Below, in pieces: positions 8,623 through 17,023 of a stretch of 36,366 nt of DNA (positions are counted from its first letter, which is position 1; every line of letters starts with the position of its first letter). Origin of the DNA: an uncultured Saprospiraceae bacterium (GTDB lineage Bacteria; Bacteroidota; Bacteroidia; Chitinophagales; Saprospiraceae); contig CALKXE010000213.1 of assembly GCA_938003955.1 (NCBI GenBank), positions 1 through 36,366 of the forward strand, given 5' to 3'. The position numbers and the translations under genes were made by a program. Under the pieces are notes generated by a model, which saw only the letters and a program-made list of their open reading frames with translations, made no database searches and was not told the DNA's origin.

Positions 8623-10062
8623 TCACCCAAAATCAATACAAACATTCTTCTGCTCCGTAAAAAATTTGAGCACATTAAATCCCCCCTCTCTGCCTACACC
8701 TGAACTCTTCACCCCTCCGAATGGTGTTCTAAGATCACGCATCAGCCAAGTATTAACCCATACTATGCCAGCATCTAATTCTTTAGCAAATCTATGTGCT
8801 CTAGTAAGATTATTTGTCCACAATGTAGCCGACAGACCATAATCAGTGCCATTAGCAAGGTTGAGTGCTTCTTCTTCTGTATCGAAGGGCATGATAGTTA
8901 CAACTGGCCCGAAAATCTCTTCTTGATTTGTCCTACAATCGTTTGGCAGTCCTTCTATGATCGTTGGACCTATATATAGGCCATCTTCTAATCCTTTAGG
9001 ATGTAATGCTTTACCACCACATAATATCTGACCACCTTCTTCTTTTGCAATTTCTATATAAGAGAGGACCTTGTCATAATGCATCTTGGAAACAATAGCA
9101 CCTGTATTCGTCTCAGGTAATAACGGATCTCCTACTTTGAGTGCTTTAGCTTTAGCCACAAAATCAGTCTTGAACTTATCATATATCGTTCGCTCCACAT
9201 AGATCCGAGAACCACAAAGACAAATCTGTCCTTGATTGGCAAACGAAGATCTGATGGTTGTATTTAGCATTTTTTCATAGTCACAATCTGCAAAAATGAT
9301 ATTGGGATTCTTTCCTCCCATTTCTAATGAGACTTTTTTAAACATTGGAGCTGCGACCTTCGCTATCTCTCCGCCTACCCTAGTACTTCCTGTGAATGAT
9401 ATTGCCTTCACTTTCGGATGAGAACATAATGGAGCGCCAACATTCTCACCTAATCCGTGCACTATATTGAGTACTCCTGCCGGAAGGCCAACTTCTATAC
9501 ATATTTCTGATAGTAAGAATGCCGTCATAGGTGTTACTTCTGATGGCTTTGCTACTACAGTATTCCCAGCCGCTAATGCTGGTGCTATCTTCCACGAGAA
9601 TAGATACAATGGCAAGTTCCATGGAGATATACATCCAACAACACCAAGAGGCTGTCGTAATGTATAATTGATCGCTGTTCCCATGTCATGGGACTCTGAA
9701 GCAAATTGTGTTATGGCATTTCCAAAAAATCGAAAGTTAGCAGCTCCTCGAGGGATATCTACCATTCTAGCTAATTTTACAGGCTTACCGTTATCTATAG
9801 ATTCTGCAATCGCTAGTTCGTCTAATTTCTCTTCTATCCTATTCGCGATCTTGATCATATACCTTGATCGCGCGTCAATGCTCAATGCTGACCAAGCTGG
9901 AAATGCTGCTCGGGCTGCCTCGACTGCCGATTCTACATCTCTATGATCAGAACTCGGTGCACTTGAGTACATTTTTCCATTAGAAGGATTCATTACTTCT
10001 AATGTTTCTTTTGATTCCGCTTGATACAGTTTCCCGTTTATATAATTGAGTATATGCCTCAT
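8623..10062 (-). CDS. Aldehyde dehydrogenase, 2-aminomuconic/2-hydroxymuconic semialdehyde type
   Basis: A 479-residue NAD(P)-dependent aldehyde dehydrogenase of usual length. Visible catalytic features are N149 in ISPWNLPLY, the cofactor loop SFTGSTRVGG (222-231), general base E247 in SLEMGGKNP, and the nucleophile C281 in NQGQICLCGSRI. The GQICLCGSRI form is typical of the ALDH8A1/AmnC group, which oxidises 2-aminomuconate semialdehyde in the kynurenine route. One base separates its start from the stop of the tryptophan 2,3-dioxygenase, so the two are co-transcribed and a tryptophan catabolic role is likely. Substrate is inferred from context and motif; the rest of the pathway (kynurenine monooxygenase, kynureninase, HAO) is not in the window. 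Confidence 0.9.
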   Translation of the reverse strand: MRHILNYINGKLYQAESKETLEVMNPSNGKMYSSAPSSDHRDVESAVEAARAAFPAWSALSIDARSRYMIKIANRIEEKLDELAIAESIDNGKPVKLARMVDIPRGAANFRFFGNAITQFASESHDMGTAINYTLRQPLGVVGCISPWNLPLYLFSWKIAPALAAGNTVVAKPSEVTPMTAFLLSEICIEVGLPAGVLNIVHGLGENVGAPLCSHPKVKAISFTGSTRVGGEIAKVAAPMFKKVSLEMGGKNPNIIFADCDYEKMLNTTIRSSFANQGQICLCGSRIYVERTIYDKFKTDFVAKAKALKVGDPLLPETNTGAIVSKMHYDKVLSYIEIAKEEGGQILCGGKALHPKGLEDGLYIGPTIIEGLPNDCRTNQEEIFGPVVTIMPFDTEEEALNLANGTDYGLSATLWTNNLTRAHRFAKELDAGIVWVNTWLMRDLRTPFGGVKSSGVGREGGFNVLKFFTEQKNVCIDFG

Positions 10063-10063
10063 A

Positions 10064-11176
10064 TTATTTAGTTTCCATGCTTGAATAAAAATACCCCAGT
10101 TGTTCCTTTATCTCTTTTGGTAATTCTGGCAACTCAGACCTAGGAATCAAGAGTGTCGATATGTTATGCAGATCCTTGAATATCGGATGTTTGATAGCCG
10201 TTTCATTTAGATATGCAAACCCAGAAGACCCTCCTGTTCCTACTTTATTACCCAGCATTCGTTGTACCATCTGGGCATGTCTATATCTCCATGTCGTCAA
10301 CATATCATCAATTTCTATAAAACATGTCAACAATTTGAATGGAAGATGGAGCAATGGTTCGTCTCTATATAGATTTATAAGAAGAGCCGCTATGGTCGCC
10401 TTATAGCTCATTCGTAATGTTCCATTTGCTACCAATTCATTGTGCTTTTCTTCATCTAAGACAGATTGAAAATAGGTATCTGTATTGCCAAGCATTTTTA
10501 ACCTCATTTCTACCTCATGCATATCCAAGTAGGCCGATCCTTTTATTGCATTTTGTTCTTTCTTGATCATATTTGCCACCGCAGCTTTATATTGATCTAA
10601 GAAATTAAATTCTCCTACATTTAAAAATGGAGTACGCTCTAACCAAGAAGCCATTGCATCAAACAATGTTCCTTTTGTTTCTACCTCTTTGAGTTTCTCT
10701 TGATTATCTTCAGAAAATACTGAGAAATAAGGACATCCATTATATGTCAATCTCGCTTTATCAGGCAATCCCAATAGGTTCTCAATCATTCTAAATTGAA
10801 AACTTTGGAAACCTGACGCAGGAAAAAGATGGTTTCTAAAATCTAGAAAATCCAAAGGTGTCATCGACTCCATTACGGCTATCTGAGCATTTAATAACTT
10901 TTGTATCTCTATTACTCGATTGAGTCTCCCGATGCATGTTCCGATATTCTTTTCGTCTACCTTATCTTGATCAAACATACCAAGAACAGATTCTAGTTCG
11001 TGGATGATTTGCTTAAACCAAAGTTCATATACTTGATGAACAATAATAAATAGCATCTCTTCATGGGCAGCTTCTCCATCTACCGCTTCAGATCGCAGGT
11101 GTTGAGCATCAAGAATTTTTTCAAGACCTAAATAATTTCTGTAATGGATTGTTGTATACTTTTCTTTAGAAGTCAT
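10064..11176 (-). CDS. kynA: Tryptophan 2,3-dioxygenase
   Basis: This haem enzyme opens the indole ring of tryptophan to give N-formylkynurenine, the first step of the kynurenine pathway. From the upstream TTG (11203) the motifs are HEEMLFIIVHQVYELWFKQ with the distal His at 56, and RYRHAQMVQRM with the haem-ligating His at 309. The substrate-carboxylate loop GTGGSSG has its Thr at 323. I prefer the ATG at 11174-11176 (M10 in that count), giving 370 residues starting MTSKEKYTTIHY, because it removes a nine-residue tail that belongs to no family member I recall. It leads a two-gene unit with the downstream aldehyde dehydrogenase. Confidence 0.95.
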   Translation of the reverse strand: MTSKEKYTTIHYRNYLGLEKILDAQHLRSEAVDGEAAHEEMLFIIVHQVYELWFKQIIHELESVLGMFDQDKVDEKNIGTCIGRLNRVIEIQKLLNAQIAVMESMTPLDFLDFRNHLFPASGFQSFQFRMIENLLGLPDKARLTYNGCPYFSVFSEDNQEKLKEVETKGTLFDAMASWLERTPFLNVGEFNFLDQYKAAVANMIKKEQNAIKGSAYLDMHEVEMRLKMLGNTDTYFQSVLDEEKHNELVANGTLRMSYKATIAALLINLYRDEPLLHLPFKLLTCFIEIDDMLTTWRYRHAQMVQRMLGNKVGTGGSSGFAYLNETAIKHPIFKDLHNISTLLIPRSELPELPKEIKEQLGYFYSSMETK

Positions 11177-11215
11177 TTTTAATGTAAATAAATATATTTT
11201 CAAACCCCAACCTAC

Positions 11216-11253
11216 CAGCCGGCTGAGAAGGCTTTATTATAGTACCAAATTTA
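11216..11253 (-). promoter_or_regulatory. Possible kynA promoter -7 box and dyad
   Basis: On the - strand TAAATTTG (11253-11246) matches the Bacteroidota -7 consensus TAnnTTTG, 69 bases before the kynA ATG. No TTG was found at the right -33 distance. Downstream of it lies the perfect 10-bp palindrome CAGCCGGCTG (11216-11225), GC-rich against an AT-rich background and in the 5' leader. This is where a repressor could bind. Confidence 0.3.
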
Positions 11254-11264
11254 AGATAAACCTT

Positions 11265-12218
11265 TTAATTCTCTTCTAAAAGTCTGTCTTCTTCCGCTTC
11301 AATTTTTTCTAAGTCTGCTACGCCTTGTTTTGTGTCTTTTTGGATGGATTGCATGATCAATGTAACATCATCCAAAAGATTACTGACCGTAGAAAGCACT
11401 CCTTTGATCTTGTTCTGAACAATCCAATCTGAGATAAGATTATCGAATATTATACCGGGGAAACGGGCTATATTATCTACTTGAAGTCCAAGCCGTTGAT
11501 TGGAATATCCAACATCTGACAACTCCTTGCTAAAGTTATGCAATAGGATCTTTGTTTTAGACACCTCATTCATTGCCCGATCGATCGCCCCATGCTTCAT
11601 TGATTTTACATAACCGCTACCTCTTCTACCTGTCATCATATCTCTGCTGCCCCAATCTTTTGCTTTCTTGAGATAGCCCAGTACAGTATCTAGAGATCTA
11701 ATTGTACTGTTTCCGATAGAAAATGCTTCTTTTAATTCAACTTCGTATTTTTTAAGATCATCTTTTTTATTGTGAATGAGAATCAATTGATTTCTAAGAT
11801 TACTTGGTCTTGATAGTATTTCCGATTCTCTTTGTTTTTTTAGACCTTCAAGTTTATTTGTTAAGTCATCTATAGACGATACCTTTTTTTGCAGAACACT
11901 TTTCTCAAAATCAAGAAGCTCTATGGAGTTTAAGACTTCTTTGTGCTGGAGTGTTACTTGAAGATATTCTTGTCTCTCTTTTTCAAGTTGTTCCTCCTTA
12001 TTTCCCAATACTTTGTGAAAAATCGACTTTATTCCTAATTCTTGTAATTTGTTAATGTCCTCCAACTCCTTAATCATCTGATCTTCAATAGAATCTTTTT
12101 TTGCCAGTACTTTATCCAGCTCATCCAAAGTCGTATCATAATGACGTTTTACAGCCTGAAGCTCAGCTATTTTTGAAATTGTTTCTTTAATTTTCGTCGA
12201 TGTTGTTTGTGTTGCCAT
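11265..12218 (-). CDS. Coiled-coil protein of unknown function
   Basis: I start this at the ATG 12216-12218 (317 residues, MATQTTSTKIKETISK...). The longer frame needs a GTG at 12281, only four bases from the divergent gene's ATG. The first half is long charged helices with heptad character (about residues 8-150, rich in Lys, Glu and Leu), a predicted coiled coil. A Gly/Arg-rich break around MTGRRGSGYVK divides it from a second helical half. There is no signal peptide or membrane segment, so it is probably cytoplasmic. It is divergent from the LEA-like gene across 66 bp, suggesting shared regulation. Family unknown to me. Confidence 0.7.
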   Translation of the reverse strand: MATQTTSTKIKETISKIAELQAVKRHYDTTLDELDKVLAKKDSIEDQMIKELEDINKLQELGIKSIFHKVLGNKEEQLEKERQEYLQVTLQHKEVLNSIELLDFEKSVLQKKVSSIDDLTNKLEGLKKQRESEILSRPSNLRNQLILIHNKKDDLKKYEVELKEAFSIGNSTIRSLDTVLGYLKKAKDWGSRDMMTGRRGSGYVKSMKHGAIDRAMNEVSKTKILLHNFSKELSDVGYSNQRLGLQVDNIARFPGIIFDNLISDWIVQNKIKGVLSTVSNLLDDVTLIMQSIQKDTKQGVADLEKIEAEEDRLLEEN

Positions 12219-12284
12219 AGTTATCTTGCTATATTGGTGGTAATATCCAACATTTAAAGCTAAAAATAGTAAAAACATCACATC

Positions 12285-13439
12285 ATGGGAATTTTCAGTT
12301 CGATCAAAAAATTAATATTCGCAACAGAGTCCGTTGCTAAATCAGCCGTAGACAAAGGTGTAGACCTTGCAAAAGAAACAGGAGGAGACATTTTAGATAA
12401 AGGTAAAGATTTAGCGAGTGATGCCGGTGAATCAATCTTTGAGAAAACTTCTGGATTGAGAGACGCGGTAACAGAAGGTGCTGGAGACTTTATCAATAAA
12501 GCTAAAGATGTAGCTGGTGATGTTATGGATAAAGTAGAGGATGTTGTGGAGGATGTATCGCAATCAGACATTGTCAATAAGGCAAAAGAAGCTGTAACAA
12601 ACGCAGGTGAATCTGTAGTATCAAAGGTAAAAGAAGTAACAGAAGATGTATCAGGATCTAGCATACTAAGCGACGCAAAAGAAGCTGTAAGTAACGTAAC
12701 AGAAACGGTAAGTAGTACCGCTGCATCTCTATCCGACAAAGCGAGAGGAGTACTTGATGAAGCACCTGAAGGATCGATTCTAGATAAAGTAGGTAATGTT
12801 GCAGAATCAGTTACGAGTAAAGCAAAAGAGATTGGTGGCAACGCAATGGATAAAGCGAAAGATCTTGCTGATACATTGGGAGAAACAGAAATCGTAAAGA
12901 AAGCGGCCAGCGTCTCTGAAACTGTTGGTGATAAAGTATTGGACACTGGAGAAGCGTTCATGGAAAAGGCTAAGTCTGTTTCAGAATCTGTAGGGGAAAC
13001 TGTACTTGATAAAGGAAGCGATGCTCTTGATGGTGCCGCGTCTATTTCCGAATCAGTTGGTTCGAAAGTATTGGATGTAAAAGATGACTTGATCGAAAAA
13101 GCAAAAGCTGCAACTGCTGACCTCAGTACAAAATTAGACGAAACAATCGTCAAAGCTGAAAAAATGGCTGCAGAAGAAGCTGCAAACCCTACTCCTAAAT
13201 TCGCAGAAGACACTTTGGACGCAGGTGATTCACTACTTGATGGTACAGATGATTTCTTCAGTAAGGCGGCAAAGTTCGCGGACGGAGATCATGGTGCATT
13301 CTCAGAAGGGAAAATCGAAATCAATGAAAACGTAACAGCAACTCCAGCTAAAGAAATCAGCAAAGCTGCGGGATTTACGGATCATGATGGCGACGGCAAT
13401 GAAATGATTGATGATGCTATTATCTCTGAGGAGGAATAA
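12285..13439 (+). CDS. LEA-like amphipathic 11/22-mer repeat protein
   Basis: The 384-residue protein is almost entirely Ala/Lys/Asp/Glu/Ser/Val repeats, with no Cys or Trp. Three successive 22-residue units are clear at 209-230, 231-252 and 253-274, each starting S(V/I)SE(T/S)VG and containing VLD; other copies are looser (for example KEAVTNAGES and KEAVSNVTET). The 11/22 periodicity is the hallmark of group-3 LEA proteins and apolipoprotein-like amphipathic helices, which are linked to desiccation or stress protection and membrane binding. The N-terminus (MGIFSSIKKLIF) is a short amphipathic helix, not a signal peptide. The C-terminus has DHDGDGNEMIDD (366-377), an Asp-rich loop resembling a calcium site but not a canonical EF-hand. 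Function is inferred. Confidence 0.8.
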   Translation: MGIFSSIKKLIFATESVAKSAVDKGVDLAKETGGDILDKGKDLASDAGESIFEKTSGLRDAVTEGAGDFINKAKDVAGDVMDKVEDVVEDVSQSDIVNKAKEAVTNAGESVVSKVKEVTEDVSGSSILSDAKEAVSNVTETVSSTAASLSDKARGVLDEAPEGSILDKVGNVAESVTSKAKEIGGNAMDKAKDLADTLGETEIVKKAASVSETVGDKVLDTGEAFMEKAKSVSESVGETVLDKGSDALDGAASISESVGSKVLDVKDDLIEKAKAATADLSTKLDETIVKAEKMAAEEAANPTPKFAEDTLDAGDSLLDGTDDFFSKAAKFADGDHGAFSEGKIEINENVTATPAKEISKAAGFTDHDGDGNEMIDDAIISEEE

Positions 13440-13460
13440 ATAAACTTTAAGTATAAAAGA

Positions 13461-13499
13461 AAAAAGCTCATTTGGATTTTTCCAAATGAGCTTTTTTTA
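13461..13499 (+). terminator. Strong bidirectional intrinsic terminator
   Basis: AGCTCATTTGGA (13465-13476) pairs perfectly with TCCAAATGAGCT (13481-13492) around a TTTT loop. It is flanked by five A on the left and seven T on the right. The convergent arrangement (LEA-like gene from the left, DUF4249 gene from the right) means it can end transcripts from both sides. It is the best terminator in the window. Confidence 0.93.
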
Positions 13500-13528
13500 T
13501 GTAACCACGATCCAACAACTTAATGGTA

Positions 13529-14578
13529 TTAGTTCCAAAATGGAGGAATGTCAACCGTACTATTATCTAGCACTCTACAATCGTCCAATACTTGTCTTAC
13601 GGGTTGTCTTTCTTCTATGATATCATTATCAATGAATACACTATCGATTTTAATATCACTAGCGGTGAAGAAACCAATTATATCTTCATTCGGATTGTCT
13701 AAATTAATAAAGTTACTCGTTATTTTTGCCGGCGGCGGATCGAATATATCACCTTGAATACTCAGTTGGTTTTGAAGTAATTCATAAAACTGAAAAGCCT
13801 CTTTTGATAATGAAACTTGCTGGACAATAACTAAATATTTCTCCATAAACCTGCCTCCATCATCTTCGACATAACCAACCTTTTCAGTGATCGTATTTCC
13901 ATTGGAAAGATTATCCTTATAGATATTCAAATCTCCATTAGTTTCATAAATATAGCACGTTTCACAACAGTCTTTGGGATCTGGAAATGGATTACCACCA
14001 AACCCTCTGCCTACGTGCAGATCTGGACGCGTATTGATTTTATACACCCCTCCGGTCTTCCATTGATAGTAGTTTTTTACATCTTCTGGATCTTTCCACT
14101 GAGCGTACACTTCTACTCCAGAAGCAAATTGAATATCACTTAATGATGGTTGTTTCTTCCATATTAATATGAGAGAGTCTATTTCAGGCACTGGCTCTAT
14201 TGTTTGTTTTGTAGATATATATCTTTCGCCATTTGCTAATGTTATAATCAATGAATACGCATCACCTACTTTAGCTGCAAAATTGGGACTCGTGTAGTAG
14301 CTCCCATCACTGCCCTCTTCTAAAAACTCTTGGTCTCCATTTTGGTTTCTCAGAAATACTGTAGCGTTCGTTTCTTTTTTAATATCATCCTCTAAGATCG
14401 AACCATATTTTGCACTTTTCGACAGTAATATTTCATGAGGACCAAAAGCTGTCGTAATTCCTCCCTCTACCACCAGTAGATTCTGTGCGGTTTCAGTATC
14501 TATATCTAATTCATCAATGCATGAATAGCACAAAAGCGATATAAAACAAATACAAGCTATATATTTAAATATTTTCAT
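13529..14578 (-). CDS. DUF4249 family lipoprotein, partner of the TonB receptor
   Basis: The 349-residue product opens with a lipoprotein signal (ISLLCYSC, acylated Cys at about residue 20). Family features follow: NLLVVEGGITT, the beta strand GPHEILLSKSAKYG, and a beta-rich immunoglobulin-like region (ATVFLRNQNG ... YSLIITLANGERY). DUF4249 proteins are regularly encoded right after a TonB-dependent receptor in Bacteroidota and are thought to be its surface or periplasmic partner. Here it follows the receptor by 33 bp on the same strand. Four cysteines cluster around DCCETCYIY (about residues 197-205), which may form disulfides or a metal site. Confidence 0.88.
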   Translation of the reverse strand: MKIFKYIACICFISLLCYSCIDELDIDTETAQNLLVVEGGITTAFGPHEILLSKSAKYGSILEDDIKKETNATVFLRNQNGDQEFLEEGSDGSYYTSPNFAAKVGDAYSLIITLANGERYISTKQTIEPVPEIDSLILIWKKQPSLSDIQFASGVEVYAQWKDPEDVKNYYQWKTGGVYKINTRPDLHVGRGFGGNPFPDPKDCCETCYIYETNGDLNIYKDNLSNGNTITEKVGYVEDDGGRFMEKYLVIVQQVSLSKEAFQFYELLQNQLSIQGDIFDPPPAKITSNFINLDNPNEDIIGFFTASDIKIDSVFIDNDIIEERQPVRQVLDDCRVLDNSTVDIPPFWN

Positions 14579-14611
14579 TTCCTTCTTATTTTATTGGTTG
14601 TGCTAGCTTTC

Positions 14612-17005
14612 TTAAAATTCAAAATTATAACTCAAAGATGGAAATGGAATTCCTAAAATAGACAATCTAAATGCCTGAGGAGGAGCTCCCGCAACATCAT
14701 CAAAGAAAACTGAAAAAGTGTTTTTCCTTCCATAAAGATTATACACAGAAAGTACCCAATCACCCGACGACCATATATTGCCTGTATCCCAACCAAAAGT
14801 AAAACTCAAATCAAGCCTATGATATGCTGGTACTCTAAATCCATTTCTATCATTATAATATGCTATGTTAGATCCGTTTTGGTAATTAAACTTCGCCTCC
14901 GGATATGTTGCTGGTCGCCCTGTACTATATGTGAATATAGAAGACACCTTTGTTCTCTTTCCTAGTTTGTAATCTCCTACCAATGACAATGTGTGTGGTT
15001 TATCATAGTTCGCTGGATACCACTGTCCTTTATTTATTATTTCCTCGGGAAATGATCCTACCACTTTACGTTCAGTTCTAGAGTAAGTATAACTCAACCA
15101 ACCGGTGAAGTCTCCTTTCTTCTTCTCCAAATAGAATTCAATCCCATACGCTCTTCCCTTACCATTAAGTAGTGCAGATTCCAAATTATTATTTAGCAAT
15201 AGTGTCGCACCGTCCTTATAATCAAGAATGTTATTCAAGTCTTTGTAGAATACTTCCACAGAAGTCTCTATCGTGTTATTCCGTAAGTTTTTAAATAATC
15301 CCGCTGAATATTGAGTTACCGCTTGAGGTTCTAAGTAAGTATCTGAAAGCTTCCAAGTATCAGTAGGTGCTATAGTCGTCGTATTAGAAATCAAATGAAT
15401 ATATTGAAACATCTTATTGTACCCAGCTTTGAATGAGAAGCTTTCCGATAATGATAACCTAAGTGAAGCTCTAGGTTCTAGCCCATTGTACTTTTTGATT
15501 AACTCTCCATCTGAGTACTCATCAAACGAAAGAATATTCTCTTCATTTCTTGGCAAAAGCGGATCATACACTGGTACTCTATTCGGTCCCAAAAATCTAA
15601 AATCCGAATATCTTAATCCATAAGATAACCCTAACCAAGATCCAATCTCAAAACTATGTTGTAAATAAAGTCCAGACTCTTGTGCTTTTTCTGTTTCTAC
15701 CGAGAATGGTACAATAGGTGATTCTGGATTTATACTATTAAGATCTCCAGGATTTATAGTAATAAATTTGGTTTGAGCACCAATTGAAATTTCATTCCCT
15801 TCTTTGAATGTATACTTAGTTCCGAAGTTTAATCCTCTATCCTTAATCTTGGAATCAAGTGTAAAGTTACTAAACGAACTATTGTCAATAATGCTGTAAT
15901 TATATTGTGCATCTACTGCAGAAAACTCCATTCTTAACTTCTCTCCGAATCCTTTGTTTAATGTTACTGTATGATTCTGGTTTGCCCAATTAAATGAAGT
16001 ATCACTTGCCAATGAAAAATCATCTTTACTTCTATAAAATGCATATCGTACAGAAAAGTCATCAGTGATATCATAATCTAAGATTGCATTAGCATCGTAA
16101 AAGTCAGCACTACTGTTACTTACTTGTGGATCATTTACCGCTCCAAGAATCCAATTACTGTATGACTTTCGTCCAGAAACCATGAGTGTAAGTTTATCTG
16201 TCATGATTGGACCTCCTGCTGAAATTTTTCCTGACACAAGGCCTACGGATGTTTTACCCGTCCACTTATCTTGATTTCCTCTCTTATATCTCAAATCCAC
16301 TATTGAAGATGCTCTTCCCCCATAATTTGCTGGTATCCCACCTTTATATATACTGATATCCTGAATCAAATCAGTGTTAAAAGCTGAGAAAAAACCAAAC
16401 AAGTGAGAAGGATTATACAATGGTGCACCACCAAGCAAGATCAAATTCTGATCAGAATTACTACCTCTCACATTAAATCCAGATGAAGCTTCCCCTACCG
16501 AACTGACTCCTGGCAGAAGCGTTATACTTTTCAAAATATCAGCTTCTCCAACAAATGGAGGCAGTCCCTCTATTGTCGCTATACTCATTACTTGTTTACC
16601 CACATCAGTATTTCTAACATTTTGATCTGCAGCTTCTGAAGAAATCACAATTTCATCAAGAGTCTGGGCATCTGCCACCAATTTGACCCTCAAGCTACCG
16701 CTTCCAAGAACGGAAATCAGAACATCTTGGTCAAGATACCCTAAGTATGATACTTGAATTGTTTGCTCTCCAGTTTTTAGCATCAGTTTCACTCTGCCAT
16801 TTTCATCGGACACATCACCTGTTCCTGTACCTTTTAAAATCACGTTGGCTCCTATGAGTGCATCCCTATTGTCTGCATCTGTGATATTAACGGTTATATT
16901 ATGCGGACCATCTCCACTCCCTGACTCTCCTATAGTTATTTGCGCATGCGAATTCAAAGCACAAAACAGAACTATTTGGGTCAATATTATATTTATTGTC
17001 TTCAT
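14612..17005 (-). CDS. TonB-dependent outer-membrane receptor
   Basis: A 797-residue receptor. In order: signal peptide (1-21), a carboxypeptidase-regulatory-like domain (about 35-105; GVNVILKG-like core ANVILKGTGTGDVSDENG and VSYLGYLDQ), a plug domain (about 125-245; ADILKSITLLPGVSSVGEAS, FNVRGSNSDQNLILLGG, IYKGGIPANYGGRASSIVDL) and a roughly 22-strand barrel ending in ...YNFEF with the terminal Phe expected of barrel assembly. The receptor imports a ligand with TonB energy. There is no extra N-terminal secretin/STN signalling domain, so it does not signal through an anti-sigma factor by the classical FecA route. Substrate unknown; the operon lacks SusD, arguing against ordinary glycan uptake. 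Confidence 0.93.
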   Translation of the reverse strand: MKTINIILTQIVLFCALNSHAQITIGESGSGDGPHNITVNITDADNRDALIGANVILKGTGTGDVSDENGRVKLMLKTGEQTIQVSYLGYLDQDVLISVLGSGSLRVKLVADAQTLDEIVISSEAADQNVRNTDVGKQVMSIATIEGLPPFVGEADILKSITLLPGVSSVGEASSGFNVRGSNSDQNLILLGGAPLYNPSHLFGFFSAFNTDLIQDISIYKGGIPANYGGRASSIVDLRYKRGNQDKWTGKTSVGLVSGKISAGGPIMTDKLTLMVSGRKSYSNWILGAVNDPQVSNSSADFYDANAILDYDITDDFSVRYAFYRSKDDFSLASDTSFNWANQNHTVTLNKGFGEKLRMEFSAVDAQYNYSIIDNSSFSNFTLDSKIKDRGLNFGTKYTFKEGNEISIGAQTKFITINPGDLNSINPESPIVPFSVETEKAQESGLYLQHSFEIGSWLGLSYGLRYSDFRFLGPNRVPVYDPLLPRNEENILSFDEYSDGELIKKYNGLEPRASLRLSLSESFSFKAGYNKMFQYIHLISNTTTIAPTDTWKLSDTYLEPQAVTQYSAGLFKNLRNNTIETSVEVFYKDLNNILDYKDGATLLLNNNLESALLNGKGRAYGIEFYLEKKKGDFTGWLSYTYSRTERKVVGSFPEEIINKGQWYPANYDKPHTLSLVGDYKLGKRTKVSSIFTYSTGRPATYPEAKFNYQNGSNIAYYNDRNGFRVPAYHRLDLSFTFGWDTGNIWSSGDWVLSVYNLYGRKNTFSVFFDDVAGAPPQAFRLSILGIPFPSLSYNFEF

Positions 17006-17023
17006 TCTTTTTTGTTAATTGGT

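Noticed and set aside
9446..9946. Several short frames on either strand inside the aldehyde dehydrogenase
   Set aside because: They are shadows of a well-supported 479-residue enzyme and show no motif.
12278..13213. A 311-residue open frame on the - strand opposite the LEA-like gene
   Set aside because: Its product is Ser/Ala/Leu/Thr low complexity, exactly the antisense reading of the 11/22-mer repeats. It has no start context or family resemblance, and the + strand protein is coherent.
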